NCBI GenBank assembly: GCA_958450365.1
Contig: CAUEEP010000735.1
Span: forward strand, 1,851,001 to 1,915,000
DNA length: 64,000 nt
DNA from: Mesorhabditis belari
Lineage: Eukaryota > Nematoda > Chromadorea > Rhabditida > Rhabditidae
Direction: 5' to 3'
Shown here: positions 1-10,800 of the stretch, in pieces
Layout of the letters: each line of letters begins with the position of its first letter
Position numbering within the stretch: the first letter of the stretch is position 1
Notes under the pieces: generated by a model
What the model was told of the DNA's origin: nothing
What the model saw: the letters and a program-made list of their open reading frames with translations, nothing else
The model's database searches: none
Position numbers and translations under genes: made by a program

Positions 1-612
1 TCTGGTTGCCAGTTGACCAGACAATGGATAACCAGGTCAAGTCCTGACTTCTCCTCCTGAGCTGTTAAGTCTATCAAGTCCTGAGCCAGTTACTTTTTTC
101 TAGTTACTAGTTACTTTAACTAGAAGCCAAGACAGGTAATGCTTGACTTGACTTTTAGCTGGACTCTGGCCTAGCCTAGCCTGACTTTTCTGCAAGTCAA
201 CCTAAAGAAAGAAGGAAGGAAACCAACCAGAGGTCAAAACTGAGCTTGACTTTTGAATCGGTTGAAGCAGGAGTGGTTGGGGCTTGACTTGTGCATGAAT
301 TGAGAGTCAGAAATGTTCCGGTTCTTAAGTTTGTAAGCCAGACTAGGCAGTAGCCAAGACAGCTAAAAGAAGTTCAGTTCTGGCCTCTGGTTGGTTTCTT
401 CTTGGTTGACTGGTTGACTTGGTTGACTGGTTGACTTGACTGGTTGACTGGTTGACTTGCATAAAAGTCAGGCTCTAGGCCAGAGTCCAGCTGGAAACCA
501 AGTCAAGCATTACCTGTCTTGGCTTCTAGTAACTGGCTCAGGACTTGATAGACTTAACAGCTCAGGAGGAGAAGTCAGGACTTGACCTGGTTATCCATTG
601 CCTGGTCAACTA
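1..612. repeat. Foldback element with long inverted arms
   Basis: Sequence from position 1 to about 190 returns as its reverse complement at about 440-612. For example, the stretch around 20-95 (ATGGATAACCAGG...) matches 525-600 in reverse, and 124-175 matches 475-530. The middle is built of short GGTTGACT units. There is no coding content, so this looks like a non-autonomous foldback or MITE-type element. The left end may extend beyond the window. Confidence 0.75.
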
Positions 613-659
613 TTGGTTTCTCGCTTAAAAATCTCAAAATAGAATCTAAAAACATTTAG

Positions 660-925
660 ATATTCAATTAGAATTAGAATCAGAATCAGAATCTGAGCCT
701 GAATCTGAATCTAAATCAGAATCAGAACCTGAATCTGAACCTGAATCAGAATCTGAATCAGAACCTGAATCTGAACCTGAATCTGAATCAGAATCAGAAT
801 CTGAATCTGAAGCAGAATCAGAATCAGAATCTGAGGCAGAAGCAGAATCAGAACCTGAAGCAGAATCCGAATCTGAATCAGAATCTGTATCAGAATCTGT
901 ATCTGAATCAGAATTAGAATCTAAA
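660..925. repeat. GAATCW hexamer minisatellite
   Basis: Degenerate tandem array of GAATCA/GAATCT with CCT and GCA variants. Read on the + strand it would give a Ser/Glu string, but no start, splice site or flanking exon supports coding. Confidence 0.85.
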
Positions 926-1857
926 AACTTTTAGATATTCAATCTTGTTGGATTCGATTCAAGGATCAAAATCCATTTTTCCATTTTTCCATTTTTCCAG
1001 ACCAGTCATTATTTTTCTCATTCACTCATTTTGACTTTGAATTCATTGAGAAAATAGCTGTGAAAGTGGTTAAATAATGAAAAAAAAGGGGATTCTGATG
1101 AGAGAAATGTATCAGATGGCCATTTCGTGCCATTAGGAAACCCCTTTTCGGAATCGCATTGTAAAATGAGATCCCAGAAATTCCCCAAAGGGTTTCTAAT
1201 GGAAATAAAAAAAATTGTTAAAGAGATCGCAATCTCAGGGCTGAGATCGCGTGTCAGCCCTTTCATTTGACGACAATTAAATCAAAATTTGATAACTATT
1301 GCAAGTTTTTGTGGTTTTTTGGCTAGATTCAGCTTTTCGCTAGACTTTAGCGTCAAAAATAAAGCGTCTAAAAGCTTTGGGAAAATAAAATTTGCATTGT
1401 AATGCCTGGATCAGAACTTGAAATAGTTTTTATTTGAGAAAAACTTGATGACAATGAATTCTTTTGACTTCTTGCTTGTTCTTGGACTGAATCTGAATCT
1501 GAATTAGTTCTTGGACTCAAAATTTTACCCAGCTTTCCATTGGGTGACTGGAAGTCAATCGATTTTGGATTTGAAGCATTGTTGAGGCTTTAGACTATTC
1601 GATTCAACTATTTGAACTATTAGATTCTGTTTTAAAGTTTAAAAAGAGACTATAACAGTTGAAAATTTATAAGAATACTTATTTTTTCTTTTTCCATTAA
1701 TCTTTATGATTAGAATATCTTTATGAATACTTTCACTTCAAAAAGAAATCTTTCTTTTGTACTAGACATAGAAAAATTCCAATCCAAACCTAATTCCACC
1801 TTCGTTTTCCTCTGAGATTTACTCTACAGATAGAAATTAATATAACATATAGACATC
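926..1857. other. Gene-free stretch
   Basis: AT-rich sequence with no recognisable domain, repeat array or RNA gene. An 82-codon minus-strand open frame at 1018-1266 has no family features and no convincing splice context. Confidence 0.5.
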
Positions 1858-2245
1858 TTCAGCTTATAGCTTATAGCTTATAGCGTATAGCTTATAGTTT
1901 ATAGCTTATGGCTTATAGCTTATGGCTTATAACTTATAGCTTATAGCTTATAGCTTAAATCAGCTTATAGCCTATCGCTTAAATCATCATATAGCTTATA
2001 ACATAAAGAAGCTTATAGCCTATAGCTTATAGCTTAAATCAGCGTATAGCTTCTAGCTTATAGCTTCAATCACCTTATAGCCTATAGCTTATAGCTTAAA
2101 TCGGCTTATAGCCTATAGCTTGTAGCTTATAGCTTATAGTTTAAATCAGCTTATAGCCTATCGCTTAAATCATCCTATAGCTTATAGCTTGTAGTTTAAA
2201 TCACCTTATAGCCTATAGCCTGTCGCTTAAATCATCCTATAGCCA
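1858..2245. repeat. AGCTTATAGCTTAT minisatellite
   Basis: Tandem array of CTTATAG/CTTAAATC units, degenerate, about 390 bp. Confidence 0.9.
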
Positions 2246-2315
2246 TAATTTCAAAGGAATCGATTAAGAAACGGCTGAAAAAACAAAGAAATTAAGTTGA
2301 GCTTTGAATTTTCCC

Positions 2316-2480
2316 ATGTTTAGTTCGTACTATTATACCAACAATCATTTGAATTGCATCGGAAAGGTCTTTGTGAAAGTTTTTGTCAACCAAAACTCTC
2401 CGTTCGCTTCGAATACGGTAATGATTCATGCAGAAAAAGTGTCAAAAGAAAGGAAACGGTGCGATTGGTGTGCTGAGTGA
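2316..2480 (+). CDS. Small open frame, possible exon remnant
   Basis: ATG-initiated frame of 54 codons ending in TGA. The product is mixed and protein-like (it contains NHLNCIGKVFVKVF and ends CDWCAE) rather than low-complexity, and a TTTAG acceptor-like site overlaps its start. I do not recognise the product and see no partner exons. It may be a fragment of a decayed gene next to the foldback element at 2620. Confidence 0.22.
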   Translation: MFSSYYYTNNHLNCIGKVFVKVFVNQNSPFASNTVMIHAEKVSKERKRCDWCAE

Positions 2481-2811
2481 CCTCTTTCTCTATGCCATGC
2501 AAGAATTGTGAACAAACTACTCTTTTGATAAACAAATTTCTAGTTTTCTTCAAGTTACAGTAGGATTTTAAGTAAAGACTTTGATGTGACGCCGTGAGAT
2601 TTTAACAATCTGAATTTCCAGCTCAACGAAATATCGAAATCGTAGATTTTCCGATTCTCTAGGTTTTCTAAAGCTAACTTCCTTTCTAAATCTAATTTCC
2701 CATCAAAATCTAATCTATTTTATCTAGTCTATCTACTTTTTATATCTTTCAATCATTTATAAAGGATTGAAAGATATAAAAAGTTGAAAGAAGAGAAAAT
2801 CAAAAAACTCC

Positions 2812-2884
2812 TGCACCGCCGGGAGTCGAACCCACGACCTCTCGCTTCCCGCGCAACTGTGCTAACCATTACACTACAAGTCAC
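2812..2884 (-). pseudogene. tRNA-like sequence (degenerate)
   Basis: Read on the minus strand it has an A box (GTAGTGTAATGGTTAGCAC), an anticodon-like loop GCGGGAA and a B box (GGGTTCGACTCCC). The two acceptor strands do not pair, so it looks tRNA-derived rather than a working tRNA gene. Confidence 0.6.
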
Positions 2885-3002
2885 TCGACTTCTCCTGATC
2901 TAGAGAGCATTAAGTTCCCTCCTCTCTGGACGACGTCGATGACGGACGACGTCCACACGTGTTGATTCCACACTTAACCCTTTCTAGAGTAAACGAGACC
3001 AA

Positions 3003-3076
3003 GCACCTTGTGGTGTAATGGTTAGCACTGTTGCATGGGAAGCGAAAGGTCCCAGGTTCGAGTCCCGGTGGCGCGA
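3003..3076 (+). pseudogene. tRNA-like sequence (degenerate)
   Basis: A box TGGTGTAATGGTTAGCAC, loop ATGGGAA with GGG at the anticodon position, B box GGTTCGAGTCC. Acceptor pairing is poor (GCACC against GGTGG/CGCG). It is the mirror partner of the copy at 2812-2884. Confidence 0.6.
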
Positions 3077-3704
3077 AGATTTTTGATTTTTTCTGCTTTC
3101 AACTACAAAGGATTGGAAGATATAAAAAGTAGATAGGTTAGATAAAAATAGATAAGATTACGGTAGAAAGGGAGTTAGATTTAGAAAACCTAGAGAAGCG
3201 GTAAATCTACGATTTCGATATTTTGTTGAGCTGTTCGAATCTCTTTCGAATCTGGTTGAGCTGTTCGAAATTTTTAATCTGCTCGAGTTCCAACTTTGTG
3301 AACCCTCACAGAATCAGACAAAAAGCAGGATTGGATAAAAATAGAGACAAGATTACGGTAGTCCAGAAAAGGGACACGTTTTTTGACAGACTAGGGAAAA
3401 GGGATTCTAGTACAGTAAAAGATCATTCGTTTATTGTTAGCCTATTTTCAAAGGCTTTTTTTGATTCCTTATTCCCCACTGACCTGACCTCTGAGGCACT
3501 TATCAAGCAAGAAACCGCCAAAAACAAATTTGCATTCCATGACCCAGAAGTGAGAAAAGATCCTTGCATAAGATTGATGTCTTGTTTTCATTTCTTCCTG
3601 TTTTTTGAACATTCAACTTCTTTCTATTGCTTGATGACCCAGAAAATCGAAAGCAGATGTTAAAACTTGTAATTAGTGAGATGCGGGTTTTGTCATTTGC
3701 ATAA

Positions 3705-4175
3705 CTGGATGTAGGCTGAGCATTCGACTACTTGGATGGATGTAGGCTGAGCATAACTGGATGTAGGCTGAGCATTCGACTACTTGGATGGATGTAGGCT
3801 GAGCATAACTGGATGTAGGCTGAGCATTCGGCTACTTGGATGGATGTAGGCTGAGCATAACTGGATGTAGGCTGAGCATTCGACTACTTGGATGGATGTA
3901 GGCTGAGCATAACTGGATGTAGGCTGAGCATTCGGCTACTTGGATGGATGTAGGCTGAGCATAACGTGGATGTAGGCTGAGCATTCGGCTACTTGGATGG
4001 ATGTAGGCTGAGCATAACTGGATATAGGATGAGCATAACTGGATATAGGATGAGCATAACTGGATATAGGATGAGCATAACTGAATATAGGATGAGCATA
4101 ACTGGATATAGGATGAACATAACTGGATGTAGGATGAACATAACTGGATGTAGGCTGAGCATTCGACAGGCTGAG
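3705..4175. repeat. Minisatellite, GGATGTAGGCTGAGCATAACT units
   Basis: Composite tandem array. The first half alternates two related units (about 65 bp together); the second half is a roughly 21-bp GAGCATAACTGGATATAGGAT-type unit. All frames are open because of the repeat, so the translations are not genes. Confidence 0.9.
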
Positions 4176-4514
4176 CATTTAGAACTCAACTACTTTTGAT
4201 CTTTTAATCTTTTAATCTAATCTTTCTCTTTTAATCTAAGCCGTTTTCCAAATTTCTAAGATCGTTCTTAAAAAGATTATATTGATGAATTTGAGTTTCT
4301 TCGAAGACTTGGAACATTTTCATTCGGGCTGATTCGGGGCCGATTCGGGCCTTGCGGCAATTCGTGATCTATAAACTGTTCATCTCTTTTCCATGAGATT
4401 CTCTGAATCATTTGATTGTTTAGTATATCAATAGTTTAGTTTAAAATGTATAAAAGCGTTTTTAAAAAGATTATATTGATGAATTGGAGGCTTTTCGAAG
4501 ACTTGGAACCTTTT

Positions 4515-5315
4515 TATTCTGGGCGGATTTGGGGCCGATTTGAGGCTGATTCGGGCCAATTCGGACCAATTTGGACCGATTCGAGGCCAATCCGAACGAG
4601 TTCGGACCAATTCGGGTCGATTCTGGTCGATTCGAGGCCAATTAGGGCCGATTAGAGGCCAACTCGGGTCGATTCGAGGCCAATTCGGACCGATTCGGGT
4701 CGATTCGAGGCCAATTCTGACCGGTTCGGACCGATTCGGACCCATTCGGACGGATTCGGTCGATTCTAGGCCAATTCGGACCAATTCGGGCCAATTCGGA
4801 CCAATTCGGGCCGATTCGGACCAATTCGGACCGATTCGGGTCGATTCAAGGCCCATTGGCACCGATTCGAGGCCAATTTGGACCAATTCGGACCAATTCG
4901 GACCAATTCGGACGGATTCGGACCGATTCGGACCCATTCGGACGGATTCGGGCCGATTCTGGGCCAATTCGGACCAATTCGGGCCAATTCGGACCAATTC
5001 GGACCGATTCGGACCGATTCGGACGGATTCGGGTCGATTCGAGGCCCATTGGTACCGATTCGAGGCCAATTTGGACCAATTCGGACCAATTCGGACCAAT
5101 TCGGACGGATTCGGGTCGATTCGAGGCCAATTCTGACCGGTTCGGGTCGATTCTAGGCCAATTCGGACCAATCCGAGTCGATTCGAGACCAATTCTGACC
5201 GGTTCGGGTCGATTCTAGGCCAATTCGGACCAATCCGAGCCGATTCGAGGCCAATTCTGACCGGTTCGGACCAATTCAGACCAATTCGGACCCATTCAGA
5301 CCGATTCGGGATCTT
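4515..5315. repeat. 12-bp GGACCAATTCGG satellite
   Basis: About 800 bp of degenerate 12-mers (GGACCAATTCGG, GGTCGATTCGAG, GGACCGATTCGG). The long open frames on both strands follow from a repeat unit divisible by three. Confidence 0.93.
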
Positions 5316-6522
5316 CAAAATGTTCATCTCTTTTCTCTAAATTCCCGGAATCATTTTCTTATTTAGTAATCAGTCCTATTTTATCAACATACTTTGAGCT
5401 GATTATTAGAGTATTAGAGAATATTTTATCATTTTCTGATTTCACCCTCAGATCAACAAACCCATTTTTGTTCTTAAACATCACGAGAAAATCTGGCAGG
5501 CATTTCTGAGAACGAAAATTTGTCGGATGATTGACGATGTTCAGTTCTGCGTTCGAAAGAAGGTTCAAAATATGTCCCCAAAGAGTTTTTGTCGGTTTTT
5601 CTTCGGAATAACAACGATTCCCATGAGAACAATTTTCTTGGAGACCTCTATTTAGGTCTTTTTATGATGTCCTCTTGGTAAAAATTTCTATTTTTCTTTA
5701 TTTTCTGGATATTTTTCATAATCTACAGCTTTCTCTTTTTGTTAGCTATCTCTATCTTCAGCTGTTTCATTTTATTCTTCTCTTCAGCTGTTTAGTCTCA
5801 ACTCTTGCACTAACTCTACCATTCTTGCTCTCTAACTGCTCCAAAATCTACTCGTTTTCTAAATCTTTTCATGGAAATCTTTAGAATTCTCGAATTTCTA
5901 TGAATCCTTCTATTTCTATGTTTTTGTTTTCTTTTCTTTCACTCTTAGTCAAGTCCACAAGATCTCCCAATCGAAATTCAAATGAAAACTCTGAAAAAGA
6001 AATGTTTTAAAGCAAACAAAGCAATAATTAGAAGAAAAAGATATTACCATTTAACGACATTATCATTCTAATCTGTTCCCATTCGCTAAAAGCGAATCAG
6101 AACAGATTAAAATTAGAATTTAAATTCATTCGAACATTCTTGATCTTTTAGTTTGGTTTCTTTTAGAATAGAACTTCTCGATTTTACTTTTTCTCCAAAC
6201 AATTGCTCTAAATTACTCTTTTTGCACTTAAGAATTGCAAAATGATACAAATAAAACGCAAGATTCAAAGCATTACACGTTACAGCATTACAGTGCAAGA
6301 TTACACGGTTACTTCATCATTATTTCTTCTCTAGCTTCTCTAGCTCTTTATCTAGTTTTAACACGAATTTTCCCAGACTCTCAAACTATTGGATTGGTGA
6401 ATTGAAGACTTTGAAGGTACATACATAAGAAATGCGGTCCAAAGCCAAGTCCAGAACTAGCCCTTGCAATTAGTTCAGTTATCCCAGCACAACTCCCAGT
6501 CCAAGCTTTTTGTCAGCTTTTT
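5316..6522. other. Gene-free stretch
   Basis: AT-rich, no gene recognised. A short inverted repeat at about 6074-6110 (CTGTTCCCATTCGC / AGCGAATCAGAACAG) is the only structured part. A 69-codon minus frame at 5359-5568 is protein-like but unidentified. Confidence 0.45.
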
Positions 6523-7400
6523 ATTGGGTTGGTGAATTGAAAACTGCCGAATTTTGAAATAAAATTGATTCAACATAAAACCATCAATTCATTCCAAATA
6601 ATTTCCATTATTATTGACGATTTCTGCTCATTTTAAAGGCAATTTGAGGATTCCTCTTTCGTAGTAGGATTTTGGTTTTGAATCGAAAAACTTTCAAAGC
6701 CAATTTTTGACTGCTTCTTCCGAATCGAAGTGTTAATCCAGAATAAATAGTAATCAGAAGTAATCAGAAATAGTAATCGGAAAGTAATCAAAAGGGGTGA
6801 GGTCCAGACTGTATGGGGAAAGCGCCAAAAGTTCCCAAACAAGGCTATTTACTTTAGATCGAATCAGTTTTGCAACATGAGGGCCCGCGTTGTCGTGGAT
6901 CAGAACGATCTTTTGACTTGGAGGGCCTATTCTTCTTCAGGGATTCATTCACCTTTCCCAACTGTTCACTGTATTTGATTGCTTTAACGGTCGTCTTGCT
7001 ATCCAGTAGGATTTTGGTTTGTGTGTGAGACAAGTGTGAGACTCAAAAATGGAGGGCTAGAGATGTCTGATGCCCCAGTTTGAGCACTTTCTTCAAAAGA
7101 AACCCATTTTGGTGTCAATGGAAAAGTTGTAGAGAATCAAAAATTAGGCTTATAGCCAAATTTCCAAAAAGATACACTTAGTAGTTTTGCTTAAAATGCA
7201 AATTTTGTTGCAAGTTTTGTGAAAATTCGTAAATTGGGCATTTCTTGAAAACCAGTTTTTGAATCTTTCTGAAATTTTGGATATAAGCTTGATTTTTGAT
7301 TCTCTACAACTTTTCCATAGACACCAAAATGGGTTTCTTTTGAAGAAAGTGCTCAAACTGTCACATATGACAATAGCCCTCAGTTTTCAACTCATAACAC
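6523..7400 (-). pseudogene. Decayed mariner transposon and transposase
   Basis: The left end begins ATTGGGTTGGTGAATTGAAA, the same terminus as the elements at 41351 and 63883. On the minus strand, about 7000-6640 encodes broken mariner transposase: a segment reading AIKYSEQLGKVNESLKKN, then a frameshift, then IHDNAGPHVAKLIRSK with the second catalytic Asp of the HDN motif, then SPYSLDLTPFDY carrying the third catalytic Asp, then further frameshifts. The N-terminal DNA-binding part is missing. The right part (7090-7400) is a palindrome (CTTCTTTCAAAAGAAACCC-type arms) found again at 41390-42000. Confidence 0.8.
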
Positions 7401-7829
7401 TCATTTTCGCAGACTCTCAAACTATAAATGGGCCCTCAAATTCTTGTCAATATCTATTTCTGCTTAAAATTTTATCTCTATGTCTCTAGATATCGTCAGG
7501 CTCATCTCCAGGCTCAATCCCTGCCTAAAATCTTTCTCTCGATCTTTGCAAGTCTTCAAAACTCGTCTACAGCTTCCCCATCTTTTCAATTCTCAATTTT
7601 CTCTATACTTATCCCTTCAACTAGATGCTCTAGATCTAAACCTCTAGATTCTTGGCGAAAATTTCTCTTTGGACACATTCCACATGCACTTTGTCTCACC
7701 CGACACAAGCTCCTCCCACCCTCAGCCTCTCCCCTAAACATTCGCCCTTTATCTCTCCCCAATCCTCTTTCCCCTTTCATCTCTTCCCTTTTTTCTCTCA
7801 TCTATCTTTTCCCTAAAATATCTGTTCAG

Positions 7830-10800
7830 ATGGGTGGCCAGACCTCAGTTCACGCTCCTCCAGACATGCTCGACCATCACCATCAATACCCAGATATGAA
7901 TATGATCTTCAAGGGAATCCCCAAAATGATACAGGTTGGTGAGGATTCTGTTTTTCTTTAAATTCCTTTCAAATTTTCAAAATACATTCACTTTTTGATT
8001 AAAGTCTAACATTAAAGAGAGTTTCTTGCTCTCAAACTCTCAAACTCAAGCTCTCAAACTCAAGCTCAAGCTCTCAAACTCTCAAACTCAAACTCAAGCT
8101 CTCAAACAGTTCTCTAAAAAGTATTCCTTTCTAGAGTTGATCTATTTTTATCTAATCTTTCTTTTTTATATCTTTTAATAGATTTTTGAGCTCTCACAGA
8201 ATCAGAAAAGGAGATTGGATAAAAATAATATTACGGTAGAAAGAGAAGTAGACAGGGAAATGGATAAATCAGAGTTTTATTGGTTTAAATGAGAGTTTTA
8301 TTGGCATTAAATTTTTAAATTAACTGTCTCGCCTAAGTTTAAGATATTAAGTTCAAATTTGAAATCTTTTAAATTAAATTTAGAGATTTAAAAGTAAATT
8401 TAAAGATCTAAAAGTAAATTTAAAGATTTCAAAGTTCAAAATTGAATTTCTCTTCAATTTCAAAAGATTTCAAAAGTTTAGAATTCAATTTTTCATTTCT
8501 TTGTGTTCATTTGAATCCATAACTACATAACTGAGCACGTGTGGCTGACTGGTTAAGTGTCTTTTATCTTAATCGGAAGGTCGAGGGTTCGAACCCCACA
8601 TGCGACATGGTCACCCCCTTCGGATTTCCTTTCCCTTCGGGTTGAGAGGTTTTCTGGAGGGCAGTCTGGTGGTTGTGGCCCCAGTTCTTTAAAGTGACAA
8701 GCCACTCCTTCATCGTCATCTTCCCTTCACCACCAAAAAAGCTATTTAGTTCCCCATTGAGCTTAGGGTTAGGGAGCCGTCTGTCATGACGTGGGTTAAG
8801 TTAAGATATAGCCTAGTATTGTGTGTGTCGTTGTATTGTGATTGATATATTTCGTGTATGCGATAAATTCACCACTGGTAGCCCCAGTCGGTATTTTTAA
8901 AACTGCCTCGCCTAAGTTTAAGATATTAAGTTCAAATTTGAAATCTTTTAAATTAAATTTAGAGATTTAAAAGTAAATTTAAAGATCTAAAAGTAAATTT
9001 AAAGATTTAAAAGTTCAAAGATCGAGTTTCTCTTCAATTTCAAAAGATTTCAAAAGTTTAGAATCCAATTTTTCATTTCTTTGTGTTCATTTGGATTCAA
9101 TACTAAATTTCATTTTTGAGCTTTTTCTTTTCTTTGTTCCCCAATTCTTTTACGAGCTAACAAGGCAAGTCAAAGAAGACTTCAAGTCAAAGAAGACTTC
9201 AAGTCAAAGAAGACTTCAAGTCAAAGAAGACTTCAAGTCAAAGAAGACTTCAAGTCAAAGAAGACTTCAAGTCAAAGAAGACTTCAAGTCAAAGAAGACT
9301 TCAAGTCAAAGAAGACTTCAAGTCAAAGAAGACTTCAAGTCAAAGAAGACTTCAAGTCAAAGAAGACTTCAAGTCAAAGTCAAAGTCAACATTCAAGTCA
9401 AAGAAGACTCAAAACTTGTTATGAGAATCGTTAACTCTCTGTTTCTCTTTTTTTTCTCTTTTTCTTTCTTTCTTTTTTTTTCTTTCTTTTTTTTTCTTTC
9501 TTTTTATTCTCATCTTAGTTTAAAAATGCTAGAAAGTTTTCAAATTTAACGAGATTTTTGTTAATGTAAGGTTAGGAATAGAATTAATTTCTGTAAGATA
9601 GATTTCTGTAAGTAATGTTACTATTAGGTAAATGCATAAGAAATGCGGCTCAAAGCCAAGTCCAGAACTAGCCCTTGCAATCAGTCCAGTTATTATTTGG
9701 TAAGCATTTCTATGATTATTATTTGGTACACGCATAAGAAATTTGGATTTCAACATTTTCATAAATTTCGAACGATAGAAACCTGATTTTATAAACTAGA
9801 ATCGATGAATGTTATAAACTATTTAAAAGCTGTAAATCTCCTCTACAAAATAGGCTAAAACGTGTTTGAATTGATCGAAGCATTGAAGAAATTTGGAGGG
9901 TGAAATGCGAGTGACCAAAAAAAGGGATCGAGTCACTTTAGGGACAAGTTTAGTGTGGTCAAAATAGAGTTATCTTTCCAAAATTGAAGATTTAAACAAA
10001 AAGAAAGGATAACTAGATATCAATTCATTAAAAACTGATCAATTGATCGAAGCATTGAAGAAATTTCGAGGGTGAAATGCGAGTGACCAAAAAAAGGGCA
10101 CTTTTTGAAAACCTCACTTTCACAAGAGTTCGGTTTTGACTATATAGTGGAAAGTGATCGCCCTGAATATCATTAAAAAAAACATCATTCAAAATAAAGA
10201 AGAGTTGGAATCATTTCATGGGAAAACTTTGTTTTTACAATAATTTTTCTTTTTTTGTGAAAAAGCCGATTTTTTGACAATTTTGAGGATTTACGAACTT
10301 ACGCTCTATCTAAATTTCTCTAAATGCATTTCCGTTAGACTTTCTTAATGAATTAAGATATAGATCCTTTTTTAAAAGCTTCAATTTTGGGAAGCTAACT
10401 CTATTTTGACCACACTAAACTTGTCCCTAAAGTGACTCGATTCCTTTTTTTGGTCACTCTCATTTCACCCTCGAAATTTCTTCAATGCTTCGATGAATTG
10501 AAACACGTTTTAGCCTATTTTGTAGAGGAGATTTACAGCTTTTAAATAGTTTATAACATTCATCGATTCTATTTTATAAAATCAGGTTTCTATCGTTTGA
10601 AATCTATGAAAATGTTGAAATCCGAATTTCTTATGCAATAGATTCGTTAATTTTTTAGATTTTTTTCTTTAAAAACTTGATTGATAAAGGAAAACTTGTG
10701 AATGAGGGAGTGTAAAGGGTTTAAAGCTTGTTGTTTAAAGTTTAAAGCTTGGATAAACGTAATCGTAATCGTTTACGAGTTTCCCAGTTCTCCAGTTCTC

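Larger units (their letters stand above)
2620..3235. mobile_element. Inverted-repeat element with tRNA-like arms
   Basis: The left arm (about 2620-2780: TCTAGGTTTTCTAAA, TATCTACTTTTTATATC) is repeated in inverse orientation at about 3100-3235. Each arm carries a tRNA-like sequence facing the other way (2812-2884 minus, 3003-3076 plus). The arms and the tRNA-like parts therefore form one palindromic unit of about 600 bp. The same flank motifs (ATCTTTCAATC, GATTACGGTAGAAAG) recur near 8160-8240. Confidence 0.7.

Noticed and set aside
1018..1266. 82-codon minus frame
   Set aside because: No family signal, no splice partners, ordinary AT-rich composition.
2812..3076. Functional tRNA-Pro(GGG) genes
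   Set aside because: Internal promoter boxes are present but acceptor stems do not pair and the copies are part of a repeat element.
3223..3663. 146-codon plus frame
   Set aside because: Begins within the foldback arm and gives no domain; possibly a transcript fragment but nothing supports it beyond length.
4428..5327. A 299-codon minus frame and several overlapping frames of 60-200 codons
   Set aside because: They arise from the 12-bp satellite; Ser/Glu/Arg/Pro/Trp-periodic products exist in several frames at once.
5359..5568. 69-codon minus frame with VDLRVKSENDKIFSNTL, faintly BTB-like
   Set aside because: Too short and too weak to assign; no adjacent exon found.
9091..9549. 152-codon plus frame with [15 protein letters not shown] periodicity
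   Set aside because: Product of the 17-bp satellite plus a pyrimidine tract.
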